A stretch of 46,732 nucleotides of DNA from Actinomycetes bacterium (GTDB lineage: Bacteria; Actinomycetota; Actinomycetes; Propionibacteriales; Propionibacteriaceae). The translations under genes and the position numbers were made by a program. Under the pieces are notes generated by a model. That model was not told the origin of the DNA, made no database searches, and worked only from the letters and a program-made list of their open reading frames with translations. The DNA is taken from contig JAEZYG010000045.1 in NCBI GenBank assembly GCA_023419175.1, forward strand, positions 1-46,732. The letters run 5' to 3'. The stretch's first letter is position 1; the number at the start of each line of letters is the position of its first letter. Of the stretch, positions 34,220 to 41,927 are shown piece by piece.

Positions 34220-35665
34220 ATGACCTCCTCCACTGAGGCCTCGAACCAGGTCGCAATCGACGACATCGGAACCCCAGAAGCCTTCGAGGCCGCGGTTGAT
34301 TCCACCATCAAGTATTTCAATGACGGAGATATCGTCACAGGTGTCGTCGTCAAGGTTGACCGAGACGAAGTTTTGCTCGACATCGGTTATAAGACTGAAG
34401 GCGTCATCCCTTCTAAAGAGCTATCCATCAAACTCGACGTCGATCCTTTCGATGTTGTCGAGGTGGGAGATGAGATTGAAGCTCTCGTCCAGCAGAAGGA
34501 AGATAAAGAAGGACGTCTCATCCTGTCCAAGAAGCGTGCCCAATACGAGCGTGCTTGGGGCACAATCGAGAAGATCAAGGACGAAGACGGTGTGGTGACT
34601 GGTACCGTCATCGAAGTGGTCAAGGGTGGTCTGATCGTAGACATCGGTCTGCGTGGCTTCCTCCCCGCCTCCTTGGTCGAGATGCGCCGGGTGCGCGACC
34701 TGCAACCTTATGTCGGTCAAGAACTCGAAGCTTAGATCATTGAGCTCGATAAGAATCGCAACAATGTGGTTCTTTCCCGTCGAGCTTGGCTGGAGCAAAC
34801 ACAATCCGAGGTGCGTCAGTCCTTCTTGCATCAGCTGCAGAAGGGGCAGATCCGCAAGGGTGTTGTCTCCTCGATCGTCAACTTTGGCGCTTTCGTCGAT
34901 CTCGGCGGTGTGGACGGTCTTGTACACGTCTCCGAACTTTCCTGGAAGCATATTGACCATCCGACCGAAGTGGTCGAGGTTGGACAGGAAGTTACCGTCG
35001 AGGTCAAGGACGTCGAACTCGATCGCGAGCGCGTCTCTTTGTCTCTCAAAGCCACTCAGGAAGATCCGTGGCAGACCTTCGCCCGCACTCACCAGATCGG
35101 TGAGATTGTTCCCGGTAAGGTTACCAAGCTCGTTCCCTTCGGTGCCTTTGTCCGCGTTGAGGACGGAATTGAGGGTCTGGTTCACGTCTCCGAGCTTGCC
35201 GAGCGCCACGTGGAGATCCCGGAGCAGGTCGTTGTTGTCGGTGACGAGGTCATGGTCAAGATCATCGATATCGATCTCGATCGCCGCCGTATCTCCCTGT
35301 CTCTCAAGCAGGCCAATCTCGGTGTAGATATTCAAGCCGAAGACTTCGATCCGTCGCTATACGGTATGACCGCCAGCTACGACGAAAATGGCAACTATAT
35401 CTATCCCGAGGGCTTTGATCCCGAAACCAATGAGTGGAAGCCGGGATATGAGGAACAGCAGGCTGCCTGGGAAGCTCAATATGCCGAGGCTCAGGCTCGT
35501 TGGATGGCTCTCAAGAAGCAAGCTGCCGAAGCTGAAGAGGCTGCCGCCGCCGCTGCCGTTGAGGAGCAGACGGAATATGCTAGCCAGTCTGGAGCTAGCG
35601 AGGGTTCGCTGGCTTCCGATGAGGCTTTGCAAGCTCTGCGCGATAAGCTCAGTGGCAACAACTGA
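34220..35665 (+). CDS. rpsA: 30S ribosomal protein S1, interrupted by in-frame TAG
   Basis: S1 binds mRNA on the small subunit. Reading through one TAG at 34733-34735 (codon 172) the frame encodes 481 positions, the normal actinobacterial length, with four S1 domains and an Ala/Glu-rich tail. The TAG stands where relatives have lysine (ELEA-K-IIELDK), inside the end of domain 2; a change from AAG would need one base. Both sides are fully conserved (VVLSRRAWLEQTQ follows), so there is no decay. A product of 171 residues would lack domains 3-4. No restart site follows. GGAG lies nine bases before the ATG; the open frame from 34154 lies in the leader and is rejected. Confidence 0.9.
34733..34735 (+). 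other. In-frame TAG in rpsA
   Basis: The codon after GAA GCT in S1 domain 2 is TAG and is followed at once by conserved S1 sequence in the same frame. See the rpsA entry; the cause (base error, mutation or read-through) cannot be told from sequence. Confidence 0.9.
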
Positions 35666-35682
35666 TCGTATCGATCTCATCG

Positions 35683-35722
35683 AGAGGGGATGTGCTTATG
35701 CACATCCCCTCTTCTTTTCTCT
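35683..35722 (+). terminator. Rho-independent terminator of rpsA
   Basis: A perfect 13-base stem (35683-35695 with 35700-35712) with a four-base loop is followed by TCTTTTCTCT. This is the clearest intrinsic terminator on the plus strand here. Confidence 0.93.
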
Positions 35723-35780
35723 CAGAAGAATTGTTGCCAGGTTAAGATGGGATCATCATCTAGCTATCAAGTGAGGTCTG

Positions 35781-36560
35781 ATGCTGAATGCTGCCTATCC
35801 CATCTTGGATTTCGATGAGGATCCTACCGATCTCGTCTCTCAAATTGCTTTTGCTGAAAAGGCTGCCCATGCGGTTCCCCAGACTGTCGTCATGGCGATT
35901 TTGGGGCCAGCTATCGCTCAATATACTGCCGAGAATAATGGAGAACAGTTCAGCGTAGTCGATCTCGTGACAACCACCTACGATCTTTGGAGAATCTCTC
36001 GAGAAGATCGCCAGATTGGAATTCTCGATTGTCCAATCGGAGGGCCAGCGGCAGTCATCTGTGCAGAGCATCTCATTCAGCGTGGCGCACGTACCTTGAT
36101 CATGGTCGGTTCTTGTGGAGCCTTGGAGCCCATCGCCGAGGGAGAATTTCTCGTTCCCTATCGCGCCTTGAGAGATGAAGGAACCAGCTATCACTATCAG
36201 CGTCCTGGACGATGGATCTCTACTGATGAGACAGTGAGTGCAACATGCATACAGACTTTGAAAGAGGCTGGATTTAAGGCTCGGGAAGTCTCCACCTGGA
36301 CGACCGATGGGCTTCATCGGGAAACCAAACAGATGATTGCCGATCGCAAGGCGGCTGGGTGTGCCGTGGTGGAGATGGAGACGGCATCTATGGCTGCCTT
36401 CGCCAAGATGAGAGGAATCCCATTTGGGCAGATTCTCTTTACCGCAGATTCTTTGGCTACCGATGAATATGAGCCGAGAGGATGGGGGAGAGGCTCACAT
36501 CGTATCGCGATGGAAATGGCTGCCGAGGCAGCTTTTCGCATGGCGACCCCTGGACTGTGA
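35781..36560 (+). CDS. Nucleoside phosphorylase family protein
   Basis: A 259-residue protein of the PNP/UDP phosphorylase (MTAN) superfamily. It shows the phosphate/base region IMVGSCGALEP and the ribose-binding motif VEMETASMAAFAK; late in the protein is FTADSL. Uridine phosphorylase or a related purine enzyme is possible; the substrate cannot be assigned. Weak ribosome binding site (GTGAGG). It sits between the rpsA terminator and coaE, where rpsA and coaE are normally adjacent, and its TGA overlaps the coaE start by one base, so the two are coupled. Confidence 0.85.
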   Translation: MLNAAYPILDFDEDPTDLVSQIAFAEKAAHAVPQTVVMAILGPAIAQYTAENNGEQFSVVDLVTTTYDLWRISREDRQIGILDCPIGGPAAVICAEHLIQRGARTLIMVGSCGALEPIAEGEFLVPYRALRDEGTSYHYQRPGRWISTDETVSATCIQTLKEAGFKAREVSTWTTDGLHRETKQMIADRKAAGCAVVEMETASMAAFAKMRGIPFGQILFTADSLATDEYEPRGWGRGSHRIAMEMAAEAAFRMATPGL

Positions 36561-37174
36561 TGGTTGCTGCGAATATCGCTTTAACAGGGGGTATCGCCTC
36601 TGGGAAGACGACAGTAGCTGAAGTTTTTTCCACCCTAGGTGCTCAGGTGATCGATTTGGATGAGATTGCGCACCAGGTCACCTCGTCGGGTTCTGTGGGT
36701 CTGAAACGTCTGAGAGATATTTTCGGCTCCACAATATGCACTCCTTCGGGAGATCTGGATCGTGTTGCTATGGCTCAGATCGTCTTTGGAGATGACAAAG
36801 CTTTGCGCATGCTCAACGAGATCACGCATCCGTTGATCTTTGCTCGCCTTGATGAGATCATCTCGCATATGCCTGCCGAAGCGATTGCAATGACAGCAGT
36901 TCCCCTTCTGGTAGAAACCGGTAGCGTAGATCGCTTTGATCGGGTGATCGTGGTAGATGTCGATGAAAATATTCAGATGGAGCGTTTAATGAAACGCTCT
37001 CACTTAACCTGCGATCAGGCTCGCAGCAGGATAGAAGCTCAAGCTACACGTCAGCAGCGCTTAGCTATCGCCGATTATGTGATCGACAATACCGATAGCG
37101 ATCGGACACGTCTTATCGCTCAGATTGATTGGATATGGAAAGAGCTATGTGCTCTCTATCGAGGAAAGAAGTGA
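36560..37174 (+). CDS. coaE: Dephospho-CoA kinase
   Basis: A 204-residue P-loop kinase for the last step of coenzyme A synthesis. P-loop LTGGIASGKTTVAE at the N-terminus, then DLDEIAHQV, HPLIF, VPLLVETG and RMKR-type lid residues in MERLMKRS. The start at 36560 (TGATG overlap with the preceding stop) matches the family; the upstream open frame from 36482 is a shadow. No fused GrpB domain, which some actinobacterial CoaE proteins carry. Confidence 0.94.
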   Translation: MVAANIALTGGIASGKTTVAEVFSTLGAQVIDLDEIAHQVTSSGSVGLKRLRDIFGSTICTPSGDLDRVAMAQIVFGDDKALRMLNEITHPLIFARLDEIISHMPAEAIAMTAVPLLVETGSVDRFDRVIVVDVDENIQMERLMKRSHLTCDQARSRIEAQATRQQRLAIADYVIDNTDSDRTRLIAQIDWIWKELCALYRGKK

Positions 37175-37175
37175 G

Positions 37176-39239
37176 ATGCGTCCAGTAGAAAAGATCAAAC
37201 GCCGTCTAGCTCCTTTCAAAGTTCATTCGGAATTTGAACCGGCTGGAGACCAACCGGCAGCGATTGAAGAATTAGCTCGTAGGGTTGAAGCTGGAGAAGA
37301 TCACATCATCTTATTGGGCGCTACCGGTACGGGGAAGACGGCGACCGTTGCATGGCTGGCTGAGCGTTTACAGCGTCCGATGCTCGTCATGCAACCTAAT
37401 AAGACCTTGGCTGCTCAATATGCGAGCGAGCTGAGACAGTTTTTCCCCGATAATGCTGTGGAATATTTCGTCTCCTATTACGACTATTACCAGCCAGAAG
37501 CCTATGTCCCCCAAACCGATACCTATATCGAGAAGGATTCAAGTCTCAATGAGGAAGTGGAGCGTCTGCGCCATTCTGCGACCAATTCCTTGCTCACCCG
37601 GCGGGATGTGATCGTGGTCGCCACCGTCTCGGCGATCTACGGGTTGGGTACTCCTCAAGAATATGTGGATCGGATGTTAGAGCTCACGATCTCAGATCAG
37701 TGGGATCGTACGCGATTGCTTCACAAACTCGTCGAAATGCAATATGTCAGAAATGATCTTGCCGGTACGCGTGGAACCTTCAGGGTGAGAGGGGATACCG
37801 TTGAGATCTTTCCTATGTATGAAGAAAATGCCGTCCGCGTCGAATTTTTCGGGGATGAGATCGATGCTCTTTCCACATTGCAACCGTTGACAGGGGAATT
37901 GCTGAGTGAAGATGAGCAGGTCTATATATTTCCAGCTTCTCATTATGTGGCAGGTCCGGAGCGGATGGAAAAAGCCATTGCGGCAATCGAAGAGGAATTA
38001 GCTGAACGCCTTGAACAGTTCAAATCTCAAGGTAAATTACTGGAGGCTCAGCGTTTAGAATTCAGGACGAATCACGATATCGAGATGATGCGTCAGATCG
38101 GAACCTGCGCTGGAATCGAGAATTATTCACGGCATATCGATAGACGAGAGGCTGGCTCTGCTCCAAACTGTCTGCTCGATTATTTCCCCGAAGATTTCCT
38201 TTTAGTGATCGATGAATCCCACGTAACCGTTCCCCAGATTGGGGGTATGTACGAAGGGGATATGAGCCGTAAACGAACACTGGTTGAACACGGTTTCCGT
38301 CTGCCCAGCGCGATGGACAACCGTCCGCTGAAATTCGAAGAATTCGTTGAAAGAATCGGGCAAACTGTCTATTCGTCGGCAACCCCTGGTAGCTATGAAT
38401 TGGAACGAGCTGACGGCTATGTAGAACAGATCATCCGCCCGACTGGTCTTATCGATCCAGAGATCATCGTTAAGCCCACCCGGGGACAGATTGACGATCT
38501 TATCGATCAGGTACGTATGCGTGCGGCGAAAGATGAGCGTTCTTTGGTGACGACCTTGACCAAGAAGATGGCTGAGGAATTGAGCGACTATCTAGTCGAG
38601 AATGGTGTGCGTACACGCTATCTTCATTCCGATATCGATACCTTGGCGAGAGTTGATCTTCTCAGACAATTACGCCTAGGAGAATATGACGTCTTGGTCG
38701 GCATCAACCTGTTGAGAGAGGGGCTCGATCTTCCCGAAGTATCGCTTGTCGCTATTTTGGATGCCGATAAGGAGGGTTTCTTGCGCTCAGATCGTTCTTT
38801 GATTCAGACAATTGGACGAGCTGCGCGCAATGTCTCCGGACAGGTTCATATGTATGCCGATACCATCACCGATTCGATGAGTCGAGCTATCGATGAGACC
38901 AATCGAAGACGGGCAAAACAGATCGCCTATAACAAAGAACACGGGATCGATCCTCAGCCCTTACGGAAGAAAATCGCCGATATCACCGATATGGTGGTGC
39001 GGGAACAAGACGATACGGCTCATCTGCTCGCCTCATCCAATCTCGATGTGGCTCCCCTCGATCCTCGGCGTGATCTCGCCCAGATGAACGAGAAGGAATT
39101 GGCTTCGCTGATCTCTCAGCTCAGTGAGAGAATGCACCAAGCAGCGGCCGATCTACAATTCGAGGTGGCTGCGCGTCTACGCGATGAAATCGCTGATCTC
39201 AAATCGGAACTTCGAGCCATGATAGAAGCCAATCGCTAA
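37176..39239 (+). CDS. uvrB: Excinuclease ABC subunit B
   Basis: A 687-residue DNA helicase-like damage verifier of nucleotide excision repair. Walker A is GATGTGKTAT, the beta-hairpin region reads YYDYYQPEAYVPQTDTYIEKD, helicase motifs include VIDESH, SSATPGSYE and IQTIGRAARN, and the C-terminal UVR domain (ADLQFEVAARLRDEI) binds UvrC. Start at 37176, two bases after the coaE stop, with GAGGAAAG upstream; the longer frame from 37125 is inside coaE. Ends TAA. Confidence 0.97.
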   Translation: MRPVEKIKRRLAPFKVHSEFEPAGDQPAAIEELARRVEAGEDHIILLGATGTGKTATVAWLAERLQRPMLVMQPNKTLAAQYASELRQFFPDNAVEYFVSYYDYYQPEAYVPQTDTYIEKDSSLNEEVERLRHSATNSLLTRRDVIVVATVSAIYGLGTPQEYVDRMLELTISDQWDRTRLLHKLVEMQYVRNDLAGTRGTFRVRGDTVEIFPMYEENAVRVEFFGDEIDALSTLQPLTGELLSEDEQVYIFPASHYVAGPERMEKAIAAIEEELAERLEQFKSQGKLLEAQRLEFRTNHDIEMMRQIGTCAGIENYSRHIDRREAGSAPNCLLDYFPEDFLLVIDESHVTVPQIGGMYEGDMSRKRTLVEHGFRLPSAMDNRPLKFEEFVERIGQTVYSSATPGSYELERADGYVEQIIRPTGLIDPEIIVKPTRGQIDDLIDQVRMRAAKDERSLVTTLTKKMAEELSDYLVENGVRTRYLHSDIDTLARVDLLRQLRLGEYDVLVGINLLREGLDLPEVSLVAILDADKEGFLRSDRSLIQTIGRAARNVSGQVHMYADTITDSMSRAIDETNRRRAKQIAYNKEHGIDPQPLRKKIADITDMVVREQDDTAHLLASSNLDVAPLDPRRDLAQMNEKELASLISQLSERMHQAAADLQFEVAARLRDEIADLKSELRAMIEANR

Positions 39240-39268
39240 TCGCTATCAGCTCAATCAGCCCTGTCACG

Positions 39269-39298
39269 TTGAGAGCCTCACCAGCCTCGTGAAACAAT
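39269..39298 (+). promoter_or_regulatory. Candidate terC promoter
   Basis: TTGAGA (39269-39274) and AACAAT (39293-39298) are 18 bases apart and would start transcription just before the riboswitch. Confidence 0.45.
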
Positions 39299-39304
39299 GG
39301 GAAA

Positions 39305-39400
39305 CCCTAGGAGGGGAGTAGCCTCATGTGGGAACCGTCATTCACGAAGATCACTTCCGGAACCACAGCTGAGCGATCTCAGTGGCAAGACCTCCAAATC
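39305..39400 (+). ncRNA. yybP-ykoY manganese riboswitch
   Basis: P1 forms between GGAGG (39310-39314) and CCTCC (39391-39395). Next to it is the conserved GGGGAGTAGC, then ACCGTCA, and on the 3' side CAGCTGAGC and GTGGCAAGACC, all features of the yybP-ykoY RNA, which senses Mn2+. The downstream gene is terC, the typical regulated gene. The ribosome binding site GGAAGG is close to the 3' end, so translational control is possible; no clear terminator is seen. Confidence 0.88.
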
Positions 39401-39426
39401 TGTAGCGACAGTGGAAGGCTATCCCC

Positions 39427-40413
39427 ATGCATGTAACAAGCCTTACGTGGGCTATCACATTGATCGTTCTCATTGCCGTTTTAATTGCGGATGTGATTCA
39501 TATGAGTCGCAATCCTCATGAGCCGTCGATGAAAGAATGCGCCATCGCAATCACCGGATTTATCACGGCAGCAGTTCTTTTCGGCATCGGTATCGGCCTG
39601 TTCGCCCACCCCATTACGGACAAGACGAGTTGGGATTATGCGATTGAATTTTTCGCAGGATATCTGACGGAATATTCCCTTTCCATCGACAATCTTTTCG
39701 TCTTTATCATCTTGCTCGCATCGATGAATGTCCCAAGACGCTATCAGCAATTCGCATTGATGTGCGGGATTATTTTGGCATTGGTATTTAGAGGGATCTT
39801 CATTCTCATTGGAGCCGCCATCATCGATCGTTTTACCTGGATCTTCTTCGTCTTTGGTGCATTCCTGCTCTATACAGGTGTAAAACTCTTCCTCGACTAT
39901 CGCTCTCAAGAGGAAGAAGAACATAACGAGGCGGAAAATGCCTTCATGGGATGGATTCGCTCGGTAGTTCCATCCACTCCCGACTATCACGGCACTCATT
40001 TTTCGGTAAAGATCGATAGAAAGAGGCTCTTCACTCCCATTTTCTTTGTCGTAGTAGCTCTCGGCTCAGTCGATATCATGTTCGCTCTCGACTCGATTCC
40101 TGCCATCTTTGGACTCACCCAAGAGCCCTATTTGGTATTCACCGCCAATTTCTTCGCACTCATGGGCTTGCGTCAGCTCTATTTCCTACTTGGTGGTTTG
40201 CTGGAAAGACTCGTCTATCTCTCGTTGGGTTTGTCCTTCATCTTGTGTTTCATTGCGGTGAAACTGATCTTGCATGCGTTGCATCACTATCACATCGTGA
40301 GCTGGGAAGTCCCAACTATGTGGTCGTTGGCGATCATTCTCATCACCATCGTGATAACCGCTGTCGCTTCGTTGATTCATACCAAGAAGCAATCAGCTAC
40401 TCGCGATATCTAA
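39427..40413 (+). CDS. TerC family membrane protein, probable manganese exporter
   Basis: A 328-residue membrane protein of the TerC family with about nine helices. Family motifs: FFAGYLTEYSLSIDNLFVFIILL, FFVFGAFLLYTG, and VALGSVDIMFALDSIPAIFGLT, whose acidic residues are thought to bind metal. Other TerC proteins behind the same riboswitch (Alx/MntY, MeeF/YkoY types) export Mn2+, so that role is likely here. Start at 39427, with GGAAGG eight bases upstream. Its stop and that of the convergent hydrolase gene are one base apart, with no terminator between. Confidence 0.9.
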   Translation: MHVTSLTWAITLIVLIAVLIADVIHMSRNPHEPSMKECAIAITGFITAAVLFGIGIGLFAHPITDKTSWDYAIEFFAGYLTEYSLSIDNLFVFIILLASMNVPRRYQQFALMCGIILALVFRGIFILIGAAIIDRFTWIFFVFGAFLLYTGVKLFLDYRSQEEEEHNEAENAFMGWIRSVVPSTPDYHGTHFSVKIDRKRLFTPIFFVVVALGSVDIMFALDSIPAIFGLTQEPYLVFTANFFALMGLRQLYFLLGGLLERLVYLSLGLSFILCFIAVKLILHALHHYHIVSWEVPTMWSLAIILITIVITAVASLIHTKKQSATRDI

Positions 40414-40414
40414 A

Positions 40415-41071
40415 TCACCATCCGCGTTGACGCCACTGCTCAAGATACGGACGTTCTCGTCCAAGAGTGGTGGCGTCTCCATGCCCAGGGTGGACGATGG
40501 TCATATCGTCAAAACGGTTGAAAATTTTATCGATCACATCGTTCAGAAGTGAGGTGAAATCCTGGGCAGAATTCGTCTTACCCACACCTCCTGGGAAGAG
40601 GGAATCACCGGTAAAGATCGAGGAATTTTCCCCTTCCTGGCAGGCTAAGGCGATCGAACCAGGGGTATGTCCAACCAGACAGATCGCGTTGAGAGATAGG
40701 GAACCGAAGGTGAGTATTTCCCCGTCTTTCACAGCGCGGGGACGTATTCCGGTGGCATCGTAGATCGCCTCTACATCGTCCTCACCGGCATAGAGGGCTG
40801 CCTGTGGATAATACGAGGATAAAGCGGACAAAGCGCGTATGTGATCGTGGTGCCGATGGGTGGTGATGATCGCCGCGAGGGGAGCTGCGCCGATTAATGT
40901 GGTGATCGCATCGACATCGTCTGCCGCATCGATCACGACCATTCCCACTTCGGTATCGATCAGATAGACATTGTTATCTAAGGACGAGACTGCCAATTTC
41001 GTGATGGATCGTCGACCGAGTCTCCATTTCAGTGGCGGAAGGCTTGGATGGGTATGAAAGGTGGTCTCCAT
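40415..41071 (-). CDS. Metallo-beta-lactamase fold hydrolase (glyoxalase II-like)
   Basis: A 218-residue metal-dependent hydrolase. The metal-binding motif THRHHDH is followed by LVGHTPGS, FTGDSLF and HPGHGD. Glyoxalase II or a mycothiol-conjugate relative is possible; substrate unknown. A similar gene lies between uvrB and uvrA in mycobacteria. A TAGGCT box lies exactly six bases before the ATG, so the message may be leaderless and independent of the upstream gene. Confidence 0.88.
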   Translation of the reverse strand: METTFHTHPSLPPLKWRLGRRSITKLAVSSLDNNVYLIDTEVGMVVIDAADDVDAITTLIGAAPLAAIITTHRHHDHIRALSALSSYYPQAALYAGEDDVEAIYDATGIRPRAVKDGEILTFGSLSLNAICLVGHTPGSIALACQEGENSSIFTGDSLFPGGVGKTNSAQDFTSLLNDVIDKIFNRFDDMTIVHPGHGDATTLGRERPYLEQWRQRGW

Positions 41072-41077
41072 ACTCCA

Positions 41078-41083
41078 AGCCTA
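41078..41083 (-). promoter_or_regulatory. -10 box for the hydrolase gene, leaderless spacing
   Basis: On the minus strand TAGGCT plus six bases leads to the ATG at 41071, in the 21-base gap after the upstream gene. Confidence 0.45.
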
Positions 41084-41092
41084 GAAGCAGAT

Positions 41093-41830
41093 TTAGCGAA
41101 GGGGAAGAGGGTCGGGCAGACGATAAAGTTCGTAATAATGGGGCAGTAGGCGTCCGGTCAACCATCCAAGAATAACAGCATCGGGGGCGGTGATATGGAG
41201 GGGATCGGGTTGCGAACCTATACGGCTATGAAGTCCTGAATCGCAGGTGATCGCTATATTCAATCCGGGGAAAGAAGTCGAAGCTAAGATCCACTGGACA
41301 AGCCATTCGGCGATGATGGGTTCAGTGGTGGCGATGTCGAATCCGCAGTCGAGATCGGCGTGGTGGATAATGACCTCCCCCAGACGGGCGAGGGGAATCA
41401 ATCCAGCGAGGATCGGCAGTGAAGGGGTGGGATATAAGACAGTGGGACTCATGTTGGCATCGATCAAATCGAGGGTGCGGTGAAGCAGTCCAGCCGAGGT
41501 ATCGAGATCGATCTGTAAAGCCAATCCGTCTCGTTGAGATCCCCGTTCGATATCATCGATGCGGCTTTCCTCATCCGCATACATAGGACGTCGATCATGT
41601 GAGGAAGCCAGTGAGATGATCTGGCTGAAGGCGTCGGCGTTGCGCGCCAGATGGCTGGCGACATGAGCTCTCGTCCATCCAGGCAAGATAGAGGGGGATT
41701 GCCATGCCCATTCGGAAAGGGCGATGGTGTCGCCAAGCAGATGTTGGGTAGCTTCCAATTTTTGTTGACGCACTTGTGAAATATCCATATGCGCTAATAG
41801 GCGGCGCTGAGCCGCTTCATCCCATGCCAT
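41093..41830 (-). CDS. Maleylpyruvate isomerase-type, mycothiol/DinB-like protein
   Basis: A 245-residue protein with an N-terminal DinB-like four-helix metal domain (PGWTRAHVASHLARNADAF) and a C-terminal SCP2-like region (DPLHITAPDAVILGWLTGR). Such actinobacterial proteins often act as mycothiol-dependent enzymes or S-transferases; the reaction is unknown. A very strong ribosome binding site (GAGGAGGTGAG) precedes the ATG at 41830. Divergent from uvrA. Confidence 0.82.
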   Translation of the reverse strand: MAWDEAAQRRLLAHMDISQVRQQKLEATQHLLGDTIALSEWAWQSPSILPGWTRAHVASHLARNADAFSQIISLASSHDRRPMYADEESRIDDIERGSQRDGLALQIDLDTSAGLLHRTLDLIDANMSPTVLYPTPSLPILAGLIPLARLGEVIIHHADLDCGFDIATTEPIIAEWLVQWILASTSFPGLNIAITCDSGLHSRIGSQPDPLHITAPDAVILGWLTGRLLPHYYELYRLPDPLPLR

Positions 41831-41927
41831 CGCTCACCTCCTCAATCGCTATGCGACTAACAGGACACCACACTTTCACCGTGGGCGCAAGAGGTATTTA
41901 GCTCTGAGCGGGATTGACCATCTTTTC

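Noticed and set aside
39297..39521. A 74-codon open frame over the terC leader
   Set aside because: It overlaps the riboswitch and terC in another frame; the RNA and TerC explain the sequence better.
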